Below, piece by piece: positions 17,845 through 26,261 of a DNA stretch of 64,000 bases. Source of the stretch: Pseudomonadota bacterium (GTDB taxonomy: Bacteria; Pseudomonadota; Alphaproteobacteria; Sphingomonadales; Sphingomonadaceae). The notes under the pieces are model-generated. The model ran no database searches. It was given only the letters and a program-made list of their open reading frames with translations, and was not told the DNA's origin. Location: positions 868,001 to 932,000 of the forward strand of contig JAIUPN010000001.1 in assembly GCA_020160755.1 (NCBI GenBank). Reading direction: 5' to 3'. Numbering within the stretch: position 1 is the first letter of the stretch; every line of letters begins with the position of its first letter. The position numbers and the translations under genes are program-made.

Positions 17845-20234
17845 GCGCGCGCGCTCCCAACCCGATCGCGCAGCGCGTCGAGCAGCGCCTGACGATCGTA
17901 ACGATAGACGGTTTCATCGCCGGGACCCGCCGCCGCGACCGAATTGCGCAGGCGGATCACCGGCACGCTGCCGCCCGCATGGCCGCAGTCCTCGCCTTCG
18001 GCGGTCAGGCACAGTAACACATCGGGCGCCTCGTCAGACGGCTCGTCGCCCGAGATCACGCGATAACCGGCGTTCCGCAGGATCGGCGCGAGGAAATTGC
18101 CGCCCCAGCCGTCGCGATCGTCAGCGAGGCGACAGAGCGGCTGACGTAGTGTCGGCGCGGCGGCCCCTCCGGCATATTGTTCCATCAGCCAGAACGGGTC
18201 GATGAGCTCGACCGGCTCCCCGCCGACAAGCACGACGCCGGCGATCAGCCCGGGTGCGGCCGACGGCTGCACCGCGTCGGGCAAGCGGACGATGTCGATC
18301 ACCTCGGCGATCGGATAGCATAGCACCGCCAGCCCGTCGTAGAGACGGAGCAGCTTCAGTGCCCCCTCGCCGCCCGGCAGGGACGCCGCATGGACGGGGA
18401 AAATATCGTCGCCGATCTGGACCTGCACACGGCCCGCGCTTTCGAACAGAGCCGATGCGGGGATTTCCTCGACACGCTCGATGACCGACAAACGGATGCC
18501 GCGAACGCGGGCATTCGTGTCGCGGAACAACAGCAATTGGGCGGCGTTGCGCGCCGCCGCAGCTTCAGCCTCGGCCTCTGCCATCCGGTCGTGACTGCGC
18601 CCCGTTTCGCTCGCATCGATCCCCGACGCGGCGAGCATGCCCTGAACATCAAGCAGCAGCACCGGGCGGCCGTTGTCGGGCAGGGTCGTGCCCGCATAGA
18701 GTCCGGTCGCCATGATCATCGGCGCTGCGGGCTTGATCACCAGTTCCTCATGATCGTGGATCGCCGCGACGCTGAGCGCATAGCTTTGGCCCTGCCCCGG
18801 ACGGACGATAACAAGCGCGCGGTCATCGACATCGTCGCCATGATGGCGGCCGCGACCGAGGACGGTTTCGAGGCGGAGCAGCGGATATTGCTCACCGCGC
18901 ACCGTCGCGAGCTCGCCGCCGCCGACGCGGTCGACCCGCACCGTGTCGCCGCCTTCGAGCAGGATTTCGCGGACGGCGCCGCGCGGGATCGCAAAATATT
19001 GCCCCGCCGCGCGCACCATCAGGCCCGAAATGATTGTCAGCGTCATCGGCACACGAAGCAGGATCGTCAGGCCGCGCCCTTCTTCGTTGCGCAGTTCGAC
19101 GACGCCGCCGATCTTTTCGACATTCGCCTTGACGATATCCATCCCGACACCGCGGCCCGAGATGGCGGTGACCTTTGCCGCGGTCGAAAAACCGGGGCGG
19201 AAAATCAGTTCGAGCTTTTCCTTCGATCCCAGCGCGCGCGCCTCGGCCGCGGTGACGGCGCGCGAGGCGACCGCCTTGGCGACGAGCGCGTCGGGCGACA
19301 GGCCGCGCCCGTCGTCCTGGATCGCGATTTCGATCTGGTTCCCCGACTGGCGAGCCGAGACCGAGATGGTCGCGGTAATGTCCTTGCCCGCCGCGACGCG
19401 GTCCTCGAGCGCCTCGATGCCATGGTCGATCGCGTTGCGGACGATGTGGATCAGCGGATCGCGGATATTCTCCATCATCTCGCGATCGAGCTCGACTTCG
19501 CCGCCGCTCGTCTGGAAGGCGATCTTCTTGCCCATCTCCTGCGCGAGGTCGCGAACGATACGCGGCAGCGGCGCGAACAGCTTGTCGATCCGCTGCATCC
19601 GCATCTGGCTGACCGACTGGCGCATCCCGGCTATCGAATCGGAAAGGCGGTCGAACGAGGCGATGACCGACAGGTCCGCCCCCGATTCGCGGAGCATCCG
19701 CGCAAATTCATTGCGCGCGAGGACGATGTCGGTGACCCCCGTCATCACGCTGTCGAGCAGCGGCAGCGGCACGCGGATCGATCGCCAGCTTTGCAGTTCG
19801 GCGCTGAAATCATCCTCACGGCGCAGCGGAACGCCGGCAACCTCGAACGGCGCGTCGAGCGTCGATCCCTGCTCGGCAAGCGCGCCGATGACGTCGCGGT
19901 CGTCGCCCGCGGGTTCGGTCCCGTTCTGGCCCAATGCCGTGCACAGGTCGCTCAGGCGATCGAGAATTCCGAGCACGCCCGAAACGAGCGCGGCGTTCGC
20001 CTGGCGATTGCCGCGGCGAACCTGATCGAGCGCGTCTTCGGCGGCGTGCGACAGCGCGGTGATGCGCGGCAACGCGAGGAAGCCCGAACTGCCCTTGATC
20101 GTGTGGACGAACCGGAAAATCGCGTCGAGCTGCGCATGGTCGGCCGGATCGGCTTCCCACGCGACGATCGCCCCACCCGCCTCGGCAAGGATTTCCGCCG
20201 TTTCGGCCAAAAAGTCGTTCAGCAGATCGTCCAT
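17841..20234 (-). CDS. cheA: Chemotaxis histidine kinase CheA with a pseudo-receiver C-terminal tail
   Basis: A 797-residue kinase that phosphorylates CheY and CheB in response to receptor state. The N-terminal HPt domain carries phospho-acceptor His44 in FVHTIKGSSGFLAL. The dimerisation and HATPase region follow (HIVRNAIDHGIE, QDDGRGL, GRGVGMDIVK), then a CheW-like domain (about 410-540) and a second CheW-like domain (about 570-690). The last 100 residues look like a receiver (DDRDGWGGNFLAPILRNAG), but the strand that should end in the phospho-acceptor Asp reads PDVLLCLTAE, so it cannot be phosphorylated there. The ATG at 20234 starts the HPt domain directly; the frame upstream to 20360 is not coding-like. 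It leads the che operon; chpT lies upstream on the same strand. Confidence 0.95.
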   Translation of the reverse strand: MDDLLNDFLAETAEILAEAGGAIVAWEADPADHAQLDAIFRFVHTIKGSSGFLALPRITALSHAAEDALDQVRRGNRQANAALVSGVLGILDRLSDLCTALGQNGTEPAGDDRDVIGALAEQGSTLDAPFEVAGVPLRREDDFSAELQSWRSIRVPLPLLDSVMTGVTDIVLARNEFARMLRESGADLSVIASFDRLSDSIAGMRQSVSQMRMQRIDKLFAPLPRIVRDLAQEMGKKIAFQTSGGEVELDREMMENIRDPLIHIVRNAIDHGIEALEDRVAAGKDITATISVSARQSGNQIEIAIQDDGRGLSPDALVAKAVASRAVTAAEARALGSKEKLELIFRPGFSTAAKVTAISGRGVGMDIVKANVEKIGGVVELRNEEGRGLTILLRVPMTLTIISGLMVRAAGQYFAIPRGAVREILLEGGDTVRVDRVGGGELATVRGEQYPLLRLETVLGRGRHHGDDVDDRALVIVRPGQGQSYALSVAAIHDHEELVIKPAAPMIMATGLYAGTTLPDNGRPVLLLDVQGMLAASGIDASETGRSHDRMAEAEAEAAAARNAAQLLLFRDTNARVRGIRLSVIERVEEIPASALFESAGRVQVQIGDDIFPVHAASLPGGEGALKLLRLYDGLAVLCYPIAEVIDIVRLPDAVQPSAAPGLIAGVVLVGGEPVELIDPFWLMEQYAGGAAAPTLRQPLCRLADDRDGWGGNFLAPILRNAGYRVISGDEPSDEAPDVLLCLTAEGEDCGHAGGSVPVIRLRNSVAAAGPGDETVYRYDRQALLDALRDRVGSARA

Positions 20235-20282
20235 CGCCGTACCGGTGCGCCCCAAAAACCCAAGGCTCCACCATGGCGAACA

Positions 20283-20290
20283 ATGGTTAA
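20283..20290 (-). promoter_or_regulatory. Candidate CtrA half-site upstream of cheA
   Basis: On the minus strand the octamer TTAACCAT lies about 50 bases before the cheA start. This is the short form of the binding site of CtrA, the master regulator of motility and cell cycle genes in many alphaproteobacteria. A single 8-mer can occur by chance, but its position, and the neighbouring chpT gene, make it plausible. Confidence 0.4.
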
Positions 20291-20477
20291 GGAGGGTTTT
20301 ACACAAAGCGGCCGAGGCCAGCCAAATAGCGGCGAAAGAGGCCGAACGCCGCCCACGCACACCGCGACGCGATATGATGTCGACTCTTGGTCAAATAGGC
20401 CTAGGCTGGGCAAGCAAAGGCTTTCGTGCGACCCCGAAAGCCGATGGGGCTTCCTTTGGTCAGGACCGCAGAGGATG

Positions 20478-20508
20478 AAAGGGCCTCGCCGCTTTGTGAG
20501 GCCCTTTT
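20478..20508. terminator. Intrinsic terminator downstream of chpT
   Basis: A perfect 10-bp stem (20478-20487 with 20498-20507; arms AAAGGGCCTC and GAGGCCCTTT) and a 10-base loop. It lies 45 bases past the chpT stop on the minus strand with a short T tail (TTTC), and has a TTTT tail on the plus strand. It separates chpT from the che operon. Confidence 0.7.
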
Positions 20509-20552
20509 GCAGTGCGTTGACTGTCCGCCGCGATATCCGGCAGAAGCCCGCT

Positions 20553-21197
20553 TCAACGTCCCCTGAGCACCGCTCCAACGAGGAGCGACGTGGGAGTTTC
20601 GCGCGCCAGCATGACGGTGCCGTCATTCTGCCGTGCCACCGCCTGTACCAGCACCGCGGGCGCGGTGCGCGACGTCATCGGGCTCGCGCCCTCGCCCTCG
20701 GCAAGGATGCGTTCGACGTCGGCGTCGAGGAAGATGCGCTCGGCCTCGACATGCAGCGCGATCTCGATACTCCCTTCGCCCTGCTTTTCGCAGCCGATGT
20801 CGAGCCGTCCGCCGCGTACCAGCGCATCGACGAGCAACAGCGAAAGGTTGAGGATGATCTTCACCGCGGGCTTGGGCAGCGGGTCGGTCCCGATCATCCA
20901 GTTGAGCTCGATCGCGCGGTCGCCGATGATGCCGTGGATCGCCGATCTGGCCTCGTCGGCCGGAACCAGCTCACCGAACCCGCCCGCCGACCCGAACGCG
21001 AGGCGGAAGAATTTGAGTTTGTTTGCCGAAGTCCGCGCGCTTTGTTCAAGCAGCTCGAAACAGCGCTCGCGCATCGCCGGGTCTTTCTCGTCAGCGAGCA
21101 GTTCGAGGCCGTTGGCAAAGGCCCCGACGGGGCTCAGCAGGTCGTGACACAGGCGCGAGGCCAGCATCGAGGCGAAATCGACGCGATCGTCGGTCAT
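20553..21197 (-). CDS. chpT: Histidine phosphotransferase ChpT
   Basis: ChpT relays phosphate from the hybrid kinase CckA to CtrA and CpdR in alphaproteobacteria. The 214-residue product has the family signature ASRLCHDLLSPVGAFANGLE with phospho-acceptor His18, and a C-terminal pseudo-ATPase-like domain (about 80-214). The ATG at 21197 gives the normal N-terminus; a longer frame upstream to 21599 overlaps rluD and is rejected. The gene is divergent from rluD and lies upstream of cheA on the same strand, separated by a terminator-like hairpin. Confidence 0.92.
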   Translation of the reverse strand: MTDDRVDFASMLASRLCHDLLSPVGAFANGLELLADEKDPAMRERCFELLEQSARTSANKLKFFRLAFGSAGGFGELVPADEARSAIHGIIGDRAIELNWMIGTDPLPKPAVKIILNLSLLLVDALVRGGRLDIGCEKQGEGSIEIALHVEAERIFLDADVERILAEGEGASPMTSRTAPAVLVQAVARQNDGTVMLARETPTSLLVGAVLRGR

Positions 21198-21336
21198 GGA
21201 TGAACAGGCTCCCCAGCGCAGTGTCCGGACGTTTCCGGCGTGCGCCGCTCCTACGGCACCGGACCCGGTCAGAGCAAGCGCGATACGGTGGACCGTGACC
21301 CTTGAATTCCGGCGTCCCAAAACCACATTCACATCA

Positions 21337-22293
21337 ATGCAGGGGGATGACGACATTTTGACCGTGGCGCTCGCGGATAGCGCGGCCGGGCTGCGGCTCG
21401 ACCGGGCCCTGGCCGAAGCGCTGCCCGGCCTGTCGCGCGAACGCTTGAAGAGCCTGATCAAGGGTGGCCGCGTCGTCGACGCGAGCGGGGCGATCCTTTG
21501 GGACCCCTCGGCGAAGGCCGCGGCGCCCGGAACGATCGAAGTCCGCCTGCCCGCGGCGTTGCCCGCGCACAATGTCGCGCAGGACATGAATCTGGTCATC
21601 GCCTATGAGGACGAACATCTGATCGTCATCGACAAGCCCGCGGGGATGGTCGTCCACCCCGCCGCGGGCAATCTCGACGGCACGATGGTCAACGCGCTGC
21701 TCCATCATTGCGCGGGGCAATTGTCAGGGATCGGCGGCGTCGCGCGGCCCGGAATCGTTCACCGCATCGACAAGGATACGAGCGGGCTGATCGTCGCAGC
21801 GAAGCACGACAAGGCGCACGAGGGCCTCGCGAAGCAGTTCGCAGCGCACAGCATCGACCGCCGCTACCTCGCGCTCGCCACCGGCCGGCCGATGCCCGCG
21901 AACGGTACGATCGATGCGGCGCTCGGACGCTCGACGACGAACCGCAAGAAGATGGCGGTCGTTGCCGAGGGGCGCGGCAAGCACGCGATCACCCATTATC
22001 GCACGATCGAACCGCTGAAAAATGCGACTTTGGTCGAATGCCGGCTGGAAACCGGCCGCACGCATCAGGTGCGTGTCCACATGATGCACATCGGCCATCC
22101 GCTGGTCGGCGACCCGGTCTATGGACGCGCCAAAAAGCCGCTGTCGGAGGTGCTGAAGGCACGGAATTTCGCGCGTCAGGCATTGCACGCAGCCCATTTG
22201 GGCTTTATTCATCCGGTGACCGGTAACAGGATCGCGCTCGACAGCGAACTCCCAGCGGACATGCGGGAACTGATCGACGAATTGCGCGTTTAG
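21337..22293 (+). CDS. rluD: 23S rRNA pseudouridine synthase, RluD family
   Basis: Converts specific uridines of 23S rRNA helix 69 to pseudouridine if it is a true RluD. The protein has an N-terminal S4 RNA-binding domain (about 12-75: LRLDRALAEALPGLSRERLKSL cut across it) and a RluA-type catalytic domain with the catalytic Asp in GIVHRIDKDTSG, then RRYLALATG and ETGRTHQVRVH. I use the ATG at 21337 (318 residues); a GTG at 21295 in frame is equally possible because neither has a strong ribosome site. RluC-type specificity cannot be excluded. rpoH follows after 83 bases. Confidence 0.9.
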   Translation: MQGDDDILTVALADSAAGLRLDRALAEALPGLSRERLKSLIKGGRVVDASGAILWDPSAKAAAPGTIEVRLPAALPAHNVAQDMNLVIAYEDEHLIVIDKPAGMVVHPAAGNLDGTMVNALLHHCAGQLSGIGGVARPGIVHRIDKDTSGLIVAAKHDKAHEGLAKQFAAHSIDRRYLALATGRPMPANGTIDAALGRSTTNRKKMAVVAEGRGKHAITHYRTIEPLKNATLVECRLETGRTHQVRVHMMHIGHPLVGDPVYGRAKKPLSEVLKARNFARQALHAAHLGFIHPVTGNRIALDSELPADMRELIDELRV

Positions 22294-22376
22294 GTTTCGA
22301 ATGAAAATCTATCTCGACCGCTGGAACCAACCGCGGCATATTTTGACTCAAGATTCTAAAGGGAAGACGCTCTCCA

Positions 22377-23276
22377 ATGGCTAAAAGCAATGTTCCGGCC
22401 ACGGTTCCAGCGCTTGGCGGCGAAGCCAGCCTGAATCGCTATCTGGCCGAAATCCGCAAATTCCCTCTCCTGACCCCCGAGCAGGAATATATGCTCGCGC
22501 GGCGGTTTCAGGAGCATGGCGACAATGAAGCTGCGGCGCAGCTCGTCACGTCGCACCTCCGCCTCGTCGCGAAGATCGCGATGGGTTATCGCGGCTATGG
22601 CCTGCCCGTCAGCGAACTGATCAGCGAAGGCAATATCGGCCTGATGCAGGGCGTGAAGAAGTTCGACCCCGAACGCGGCTTCCGCCTCGCCACCTACGCG
22701 ATGTGGTGGATCCGCGCGTCGATCCAGGAATTCATCCTGCGGTCGTGGAGCCTCGTCAAAATGGGCACCACCGCGGCGCAGAAGAAGCTGTTCTTCAACC
22801 TTCGCCGGATGAAGAACAACCTCGCGGCGTTCGAGGATGGCGACCTGTCGCCCGAACATCTGACCAAGATCGCGACGGACCTCGGCGTCACCGAGGACGA
22901 GGTCATCAGCATGAACCGCCGCATGGCGATGGGCGGCGACACCTCGCTGAACGTCCCGATGGGTGAGGATGGCGACAGCCAGTGGCAGGACCTGCTGGGC
23001 GACGAAGGCCCGTTGCAGGACGAACGCGTCGCGGAAGCGCAGGAACGCGACGTGCGCCATTCGCTGCTGAACGAAGCGCTCGAAACCTTGAACGAGCGCG
23101 AGCGCCACATCCTGACCGAACGCCGTCTGACCGACGACCCCAAGACGCTGGAAGACCTGAGCCAGGTTTATGACGTCAGCCGCGAGCGCGTGCGCCAGAT
23201 CGAAGTGCGCGCGTTCGAAAAGCTGCAAAAGGCGATGCTGAAGCTTGCGGGCGACCGGCGACTGATCACCGCCTGA
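22377..23276 (+). CDS. rpoH: RNA polymerase sigma-32 factor RpoH
   Basis: Alternative sigma factor for heat-shock genes. The 299-residue protein has region 2 (SHLRLVAKIAMGYRGYG, ATYAMWWIRASIQEFIL), the RpoH box in its usual place after region 2.4 (QKKLFFNLRRMK), and region 4 with the helix-turn-helix YDVSRERVRQIE. Length and motifs match classic RpoH. The start has an AGGGAAG ribosome site. An AT-rich upstream segment (ATTTTGACTC) may hold the promoter. It is downstream of rluD on the same strand, an arrangement often seen in alphaproteobacteria. Confidence 0.97.
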   Translation: MAKSNVPATVPALGGEASLNRYLAEIRKFPLLTPEQEYMLARRFQEHGDNEAAAQLVTSHLRLVAKIAMGYRGYGLPVSELISEGNIGLMQGVKKFDPERGFRLATYAMWWIRASIQEFILRSWSLVKMGTTAAQKKLFFNLRRMKNNLAAFEDGDLSPEHLTKIATDLGVTEDEVISMNRRMAMGGDTSLNVPMGEDGDSQWQDLLGDEGPLQDERVAEAQERDVRHSLLNEALETLNERERHILTERRLTDDPKTLEDLSQVYDVSRERVRQIEVRAFEKLQKAMLKLAGDRRLITA

Positions 23277-23350
23277 TCGGCGCCACCCCCTTGTGCCCGC
23301 GGCCATAGCGCGGATGCAGAGGACGCCGCCGAACTTCTGGGGCGCAAGCC

Positions 23351-24166
23351 TCAGAACCGGCGGGCGAAACCAAAATAGAGTTCGACGTCGGGGCTGTCGC
23401 GATTGAGGCCGACATTGGCGCCGATGTCCCACTGGCTGTCGGCATCGGGTTGCCAGCCGGCCGAAAGCCCGGCCAGCGCCTCTGTCGAGCGTCCGCCGGG
23501 ATCGCGGTCGCGGGTCAGCGACACTTCGGCGGCCATCGAGATATCGTCGGAGACCCCGAAACCGAGGCCGACGACCGAACCATAGGCAAGATGGCGACCG
23601 TCGCCATCGCCGTCGACCGCCGCATCGACGTGCGGCGTGAAACCGAGCGACACCGCGCCGAGCTCGAAGCTGACCGGCACGATCAACCCCGCCCCCCAGT
23701 CGCCCGCGCCGACGCCCTCGCCGCCGACCGGCAGCGTCGCGTAGGGCATCAGCGCGATCGAGGTTCCCGAGCCGTTGGGGTTCTTCAAATTCTGGCGCAG
23801 CGCGAGCGTGACGTCGCCCGTCCGCGTCCGGCGCGCGACATCGCCGCTCGCCCGGTCGCGTTCGCGCACATGCCCCAGCATCGTCCAGCCGACCTGCACT
23901 TCAAGCGAGGGCGTGAGCCCGGCGCGAAGCAGCGCGTCGCCGAACGCGAAAGCGTCGGTGCGGCTGGCGCTATTGCGGTCGAGCGTCCAGTCGGCGATCC
24001 CGGCCTCCAGCACGACGGCGCCCGCATCGACGGTGCAGGCGGGGGTACCGAGCCCCGGCCGGTCGGGGCAAAGATCGCGGCGATCCTCCTGCCCTAGCGC
24101 CGGCGCGGCACAGGCCAGCGCAGCGAGCAGCACTATGAATCGAAGCGGCATCGGGTTTCTGTTCAT
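23351..24166 (-). CDS. Outer-membrane beta-barrel protein (MetA-pathway-of-phenol/transporter-like)
   Basis: A 271-residue secreted protein with a signal peptide (about 1-25, ending APALGQ) and regularly spaced amphipathic strands ending in the aromatic LYFGFARRF, as in outer-membrane barrels. The layout resembles the family annotated as a transporter of the phenol MetA pathway (PF13557), whose role is only loosely defined. An ATG at 24166 or at 24151 (Met6) could be the start. The reading frame extends further upstream but without coding features. It is divergent from mtgA. Confidence 0.7.
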   Translation of the reverse strand: MNRNPMPLRFIVLLAALACAAPALGQEDRRDLCPDRPGLGTPACTVDAGAVVLEAGIADWTLDRNSASRTDAFAFGDALLRAGLTPSLEVQVGWTMLGHVRERDRASGDVARRTRTGDVTLALRQNLKNPNGSGTSIALMPYATLPVGGEGVGAGDWGAGLIVPVSFELGAVSLGFTPHVDAAVDGDGDGRHLAYGSVVGLGFGVSDDISMAAEVSLTRDRDPGGRSTEALAGLSAGWQPDADSQWDIGANVGLNRDSPDVELYFGFARRF

Positions 24167-24241
24167 CCGTCTTCTTTTCCGAAATTCGCACGATCGATCA
24201 AGCCCGCTTGCCTCGGGACGGCAACCGGTTAATTTGCCCGC

Positions 24242-24949
24242 ATGGCAACTTCTTCCCGCGCAAAGACGCGCAAGCTTCCCTGGTATCTGCGACCGTTCAA
24301 ATGGCTGCTGTGGTTCATCGCGATCTCGGTCGCATGGGTGCTCATCTATGCCGTCCTGCCGCCGCCGGTGACGCTGACGATGCTGCTCGACAGCAACGGG
24401 ATCACCAAGGATTGGGAAAGCCTGTCGAACATCGACCGCAATATGGTGCGCGCGGTGATCGCCGCCGAGGACGGGAAATTCTGTTCGCACGACGGCTTCG
24501 ACCGCGACGCGATCGAACAGGCGATCGAGCGCAACGCCAAAGGCAAGAGGATGCGCGGCGGATCGACGGTCAGCCAGCAGACCGCGAAGAATGTGTTCCT
24601 GTGGCAAGGCAGTGGCTGGACGCGTTACGTGCGCAAGGTGCCCGAGGTATGGTTCACCTTCCTGATCGAAAAGATCTGGGGCAAGCGGCGGATCATGGAA
24701 GTCTATCTGAACGTCGCCGAGACGGGCATCGGCACCTACGGTGTCGAGGCGGGGGCGCAGCGCTATTTCAATCATGGCGCCGCCAAACTGGCGCCACGCG
24801 AGGCCGCACGCATCGCCGCAATCCTGCCGCTGCCGAAGAAACGCGAAGCGGTGAGCCCCTCGGGTTTCACGCGCCGTTACGGCAACACGATCACCGCGCG
24901 TATCGGCCAGGTGCGGCGCGACGGGCTGGATGCGTGCGTTTATAAATAG
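24242..24949 (+). CDS. mtgA: Monofunctional biosynthetic peptidoglycan transglycosylase
   Basis: Polymerises lipid II into glycan strands; GT51 family, anchored in the inner membrane. The 235-residue protein has a basic start, one membrane helix (about 19-42) and a GT51 domain with the catalytic Glu in IAAEDGKFCSHDGFD, the GGSTVSQQTAKN motif, and the second Glu in EVYLNVAETG. Length matches MtgA (about 240) and there is no transpeptidase domain. It is divergent from the outer-membrane protein gene. Confidence 0.96.
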   Translation: MATSSRAKTRKLPWYLRPFKWLLWFIAISVAWVLIYAVLPPPVTLTMLLDSNGITKDWESLSNIDRNMVRAVIAAEDGKFCSHDGFDRDAIEQAIERNAKGKRMRGGSTVSQQTAKNVFLWQGSGWTRYVRKVPEVWFTFLIEKIWGKRRIMEVYLNVAETGIGTYGVEAGAQRYFNHGAAKLAPREAARIAAILPLPKKREAVSPSGFTRRYGNTITARIGQVRRDGLDACVYK

Positions 24950-25027
24950 CGTCGGTTTTGGGGTGGGGAGCGGCCTGACTTCTTTCGGCGCTCGAAATAG
25001 ACAAAGCGGCGATCGGTGGAAGTGACT

Positions 25028-25609
25028 ATGCTGTTCCAAATGGATCAAACGGCCGTCCTTCAAATGCTCCTATCAGGCGACTCTCTGCGACTTTGCGCCC
25101 TGAAGACCGTGGCGGCGCTCGATCTTCCTGACTGTTGGATTGGCGCCGGCTTCGTCCGCGACGCCGTGTGGGACCATCTGCACGGTTACGACGTTGCTGA
25201 CCCAACTGGCGATGTAGATGTTATATGGTATGACGCGGCCTCGCCACAGGCCGATGTTGACCGTCGCATCGAGCAACAGTTGCGAGATGCATTGCCTAAG
25301 CTTTGCTGGTCAGTGAAGAACCAAGCCCGGATGCACCTTCGCAACGGGGATGCTCCTTACACGTCGGTGGCCGACGCGATGCGGCATTGGCCCGAGACGG
25401 CAACGGCTGTCGCAGCCCGGTTTCTAATATCCTCGATAGAGGTTAGTGCGCCTCACGGGCTCGATGATTTGTTTGCGTTACGATTGCGCCCGGCCCCTCG
25501 TTTTCTCACCGAAAAGCTGCCGGTTTTTGTGCATCGCGTTTCTTCCAAGCGCTGGATCGACCGGTATCCGAGGCTTTCCCTTGAACTGGCAGCTGTCGGG
25601 CGAGCTTGA
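25028..25609 (+). CDS. Nucleotidyltransferase family protein (DUF925-like)
   Basis: A 193-residue protein of the small nucleotidyltransferase-like family (PF06042, DUF925). Visible are WIGAGFVRDAVWDHLHG and the acidic pair in DPTGDVDVIWYD, corresponding to the GxGxxR and DxD elements of the fold. The biochemical role is unknown. Base composition is clearly lower in GC (sample stretches 48-62%) than the adjacent genes, and codon use is less biased, suggesting later acquisition. ATG at 25028 is chosen; an in-frame GTG at 25016 is also possible. Confidence 0.8.
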   Translation: MLFQMDQTAVLQMLLSGDSLRLCALKTVAALDLPDCWIGAGFVRDAVWDHLHGYDVADPTGDVDVIWYDAASPQADVDRRIEQQLRDALPKLCWSVKNQARMHLRNGDAPYTSVADAMRHWPETATAVAARFLISSIEVSAPHGLDDLFALRLRPAPRFLTEKLPVFVHRVSSKRWIDRYPRLSLELAAVGRA

Positions 25610-25670
25610 AGGACGTTCGAACGGCCGCAATCGGTCGAAACCGGCCGCACACCCTAACGCCGGAGCGCGA

Positions 25671-26207
25671 TCAAGCCGGTTTCCAGCTCTTTCGCTCTTC
25701 GGCCTGCTTGAGGACCTCGAATGCCGCCTGTCCTGCCGCGAAACGCTTCGCGGCTTCGGCATCGCCGGGCTTGACGTCGGGGTGGCATTCCTTCGCGAGA
25801 TTGCGCCACGCCTTTTTCGTCGCCTCGAAATCGGCGTCGGGTTCGAGGTCGAGTATCTCGAGCGCGCGCATCTCGTCGGCGCTGCGGCTGCCGTCGCCCG
25901 ACCCGCCCCACGCATAATGCTGCGCCCGCGCGTAGCTGTTCGCGCCGCGTGCCTCTTCGGCCGCGCGCGCCGCGGCATCTTCGGCGCTCAGCCCTTCGAA
26001 ATAGTCCCAGCCGCGATTATATTCGGCGGCGTGCGTTTCGCAGAAATACCAGCGTTCGGGGCTGTTCGGCGACTTGGGCGCGGGGCAGTTTCCGGGTTCG
26101 GTACAGCCATGGCGATCGCAGAGGCGCACCTTCTGCGCCTCGCGCGACGAGCCATAGGGGCGCCAGCGGGGAAAACCCCAATCATCGGATCTTTTGGCGC
26201 GGCTCAT
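25671..26207 (-). CDS. J-domain (DnaJ-like) co-chaperone protein
   Basis: A 178-residue protein with a C-terminal J domain (about 115-175) showing ALEILDLEP, the HPDVKPGD loop with the conserved His-Pro-Asp that stimulates DnaK ATPase, and the last helix AFEVLKQAEE. The N-terminal part holds Cys and His pairs (LCDRHGCTEPGNCPAP, YFCETHAAEYN) that may bind zinc. This arrangement is known in alphaproteobacterial DnaJ-domain proteins of unknown client. ATG at 26207 has GGGGA just upstream; an ATG at 26216 is an alternative. Confidence 0.88.
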   Translation of the reverse strand: MSRAKRSDDWGFPRWRPYGSSREAQKVRLCDRHGCTEPGNCPAPKSPNSPERWYFCETHAAEYNRGWDYFEGLSAEDAAARAAEEARGANSYARAQHYAWGGSGDGSRSADEMRALEILDLEPDADFEATKKAWRNLAKECHPDVKPGDAEAAKRFAAGQAAFEVLKQAEERKSWKPA

Positions 26208-26261
26208 CGTCCCCATGTAGCGGCTGGAGCGCGCGATTGCTAGGCCAAGGAGGCCGAAAAC

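Larger units (their letters stand above)
20235..20552. other. Intergenic region between cheA and chpT; possible small RNA or structured leader
   Basis: This 318-base gap has no convincing protein gene. It contains a perfect 8-bp hairpin (20419-20442; arms GGCTTTCG and CGAAAGCC), then a strong terminator-like hairpin at 20478-20507 ending in TTTT on the plus strand. Together they would fit a short plus-strand RNA of roughly 100-130 nt, but I see no convincing promoter. On the minus strand the same DNA would serve as terminator of chpT and promoter of cheA. Confidence 0.35.

Noticed and set aside
18390..21203. Long open frame (937 codons) on the plus strand across cheA and chpT
   Set aside because: It runs antisense over two certain genes and their intergenic region, and has no family features.
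22323..22345. Possible EcfG-type general-stress promoter (GGAAC) upstream of rpoH
   Set aside because: The expected GTT-type -10 element is not present at 16-17 bases downstream.
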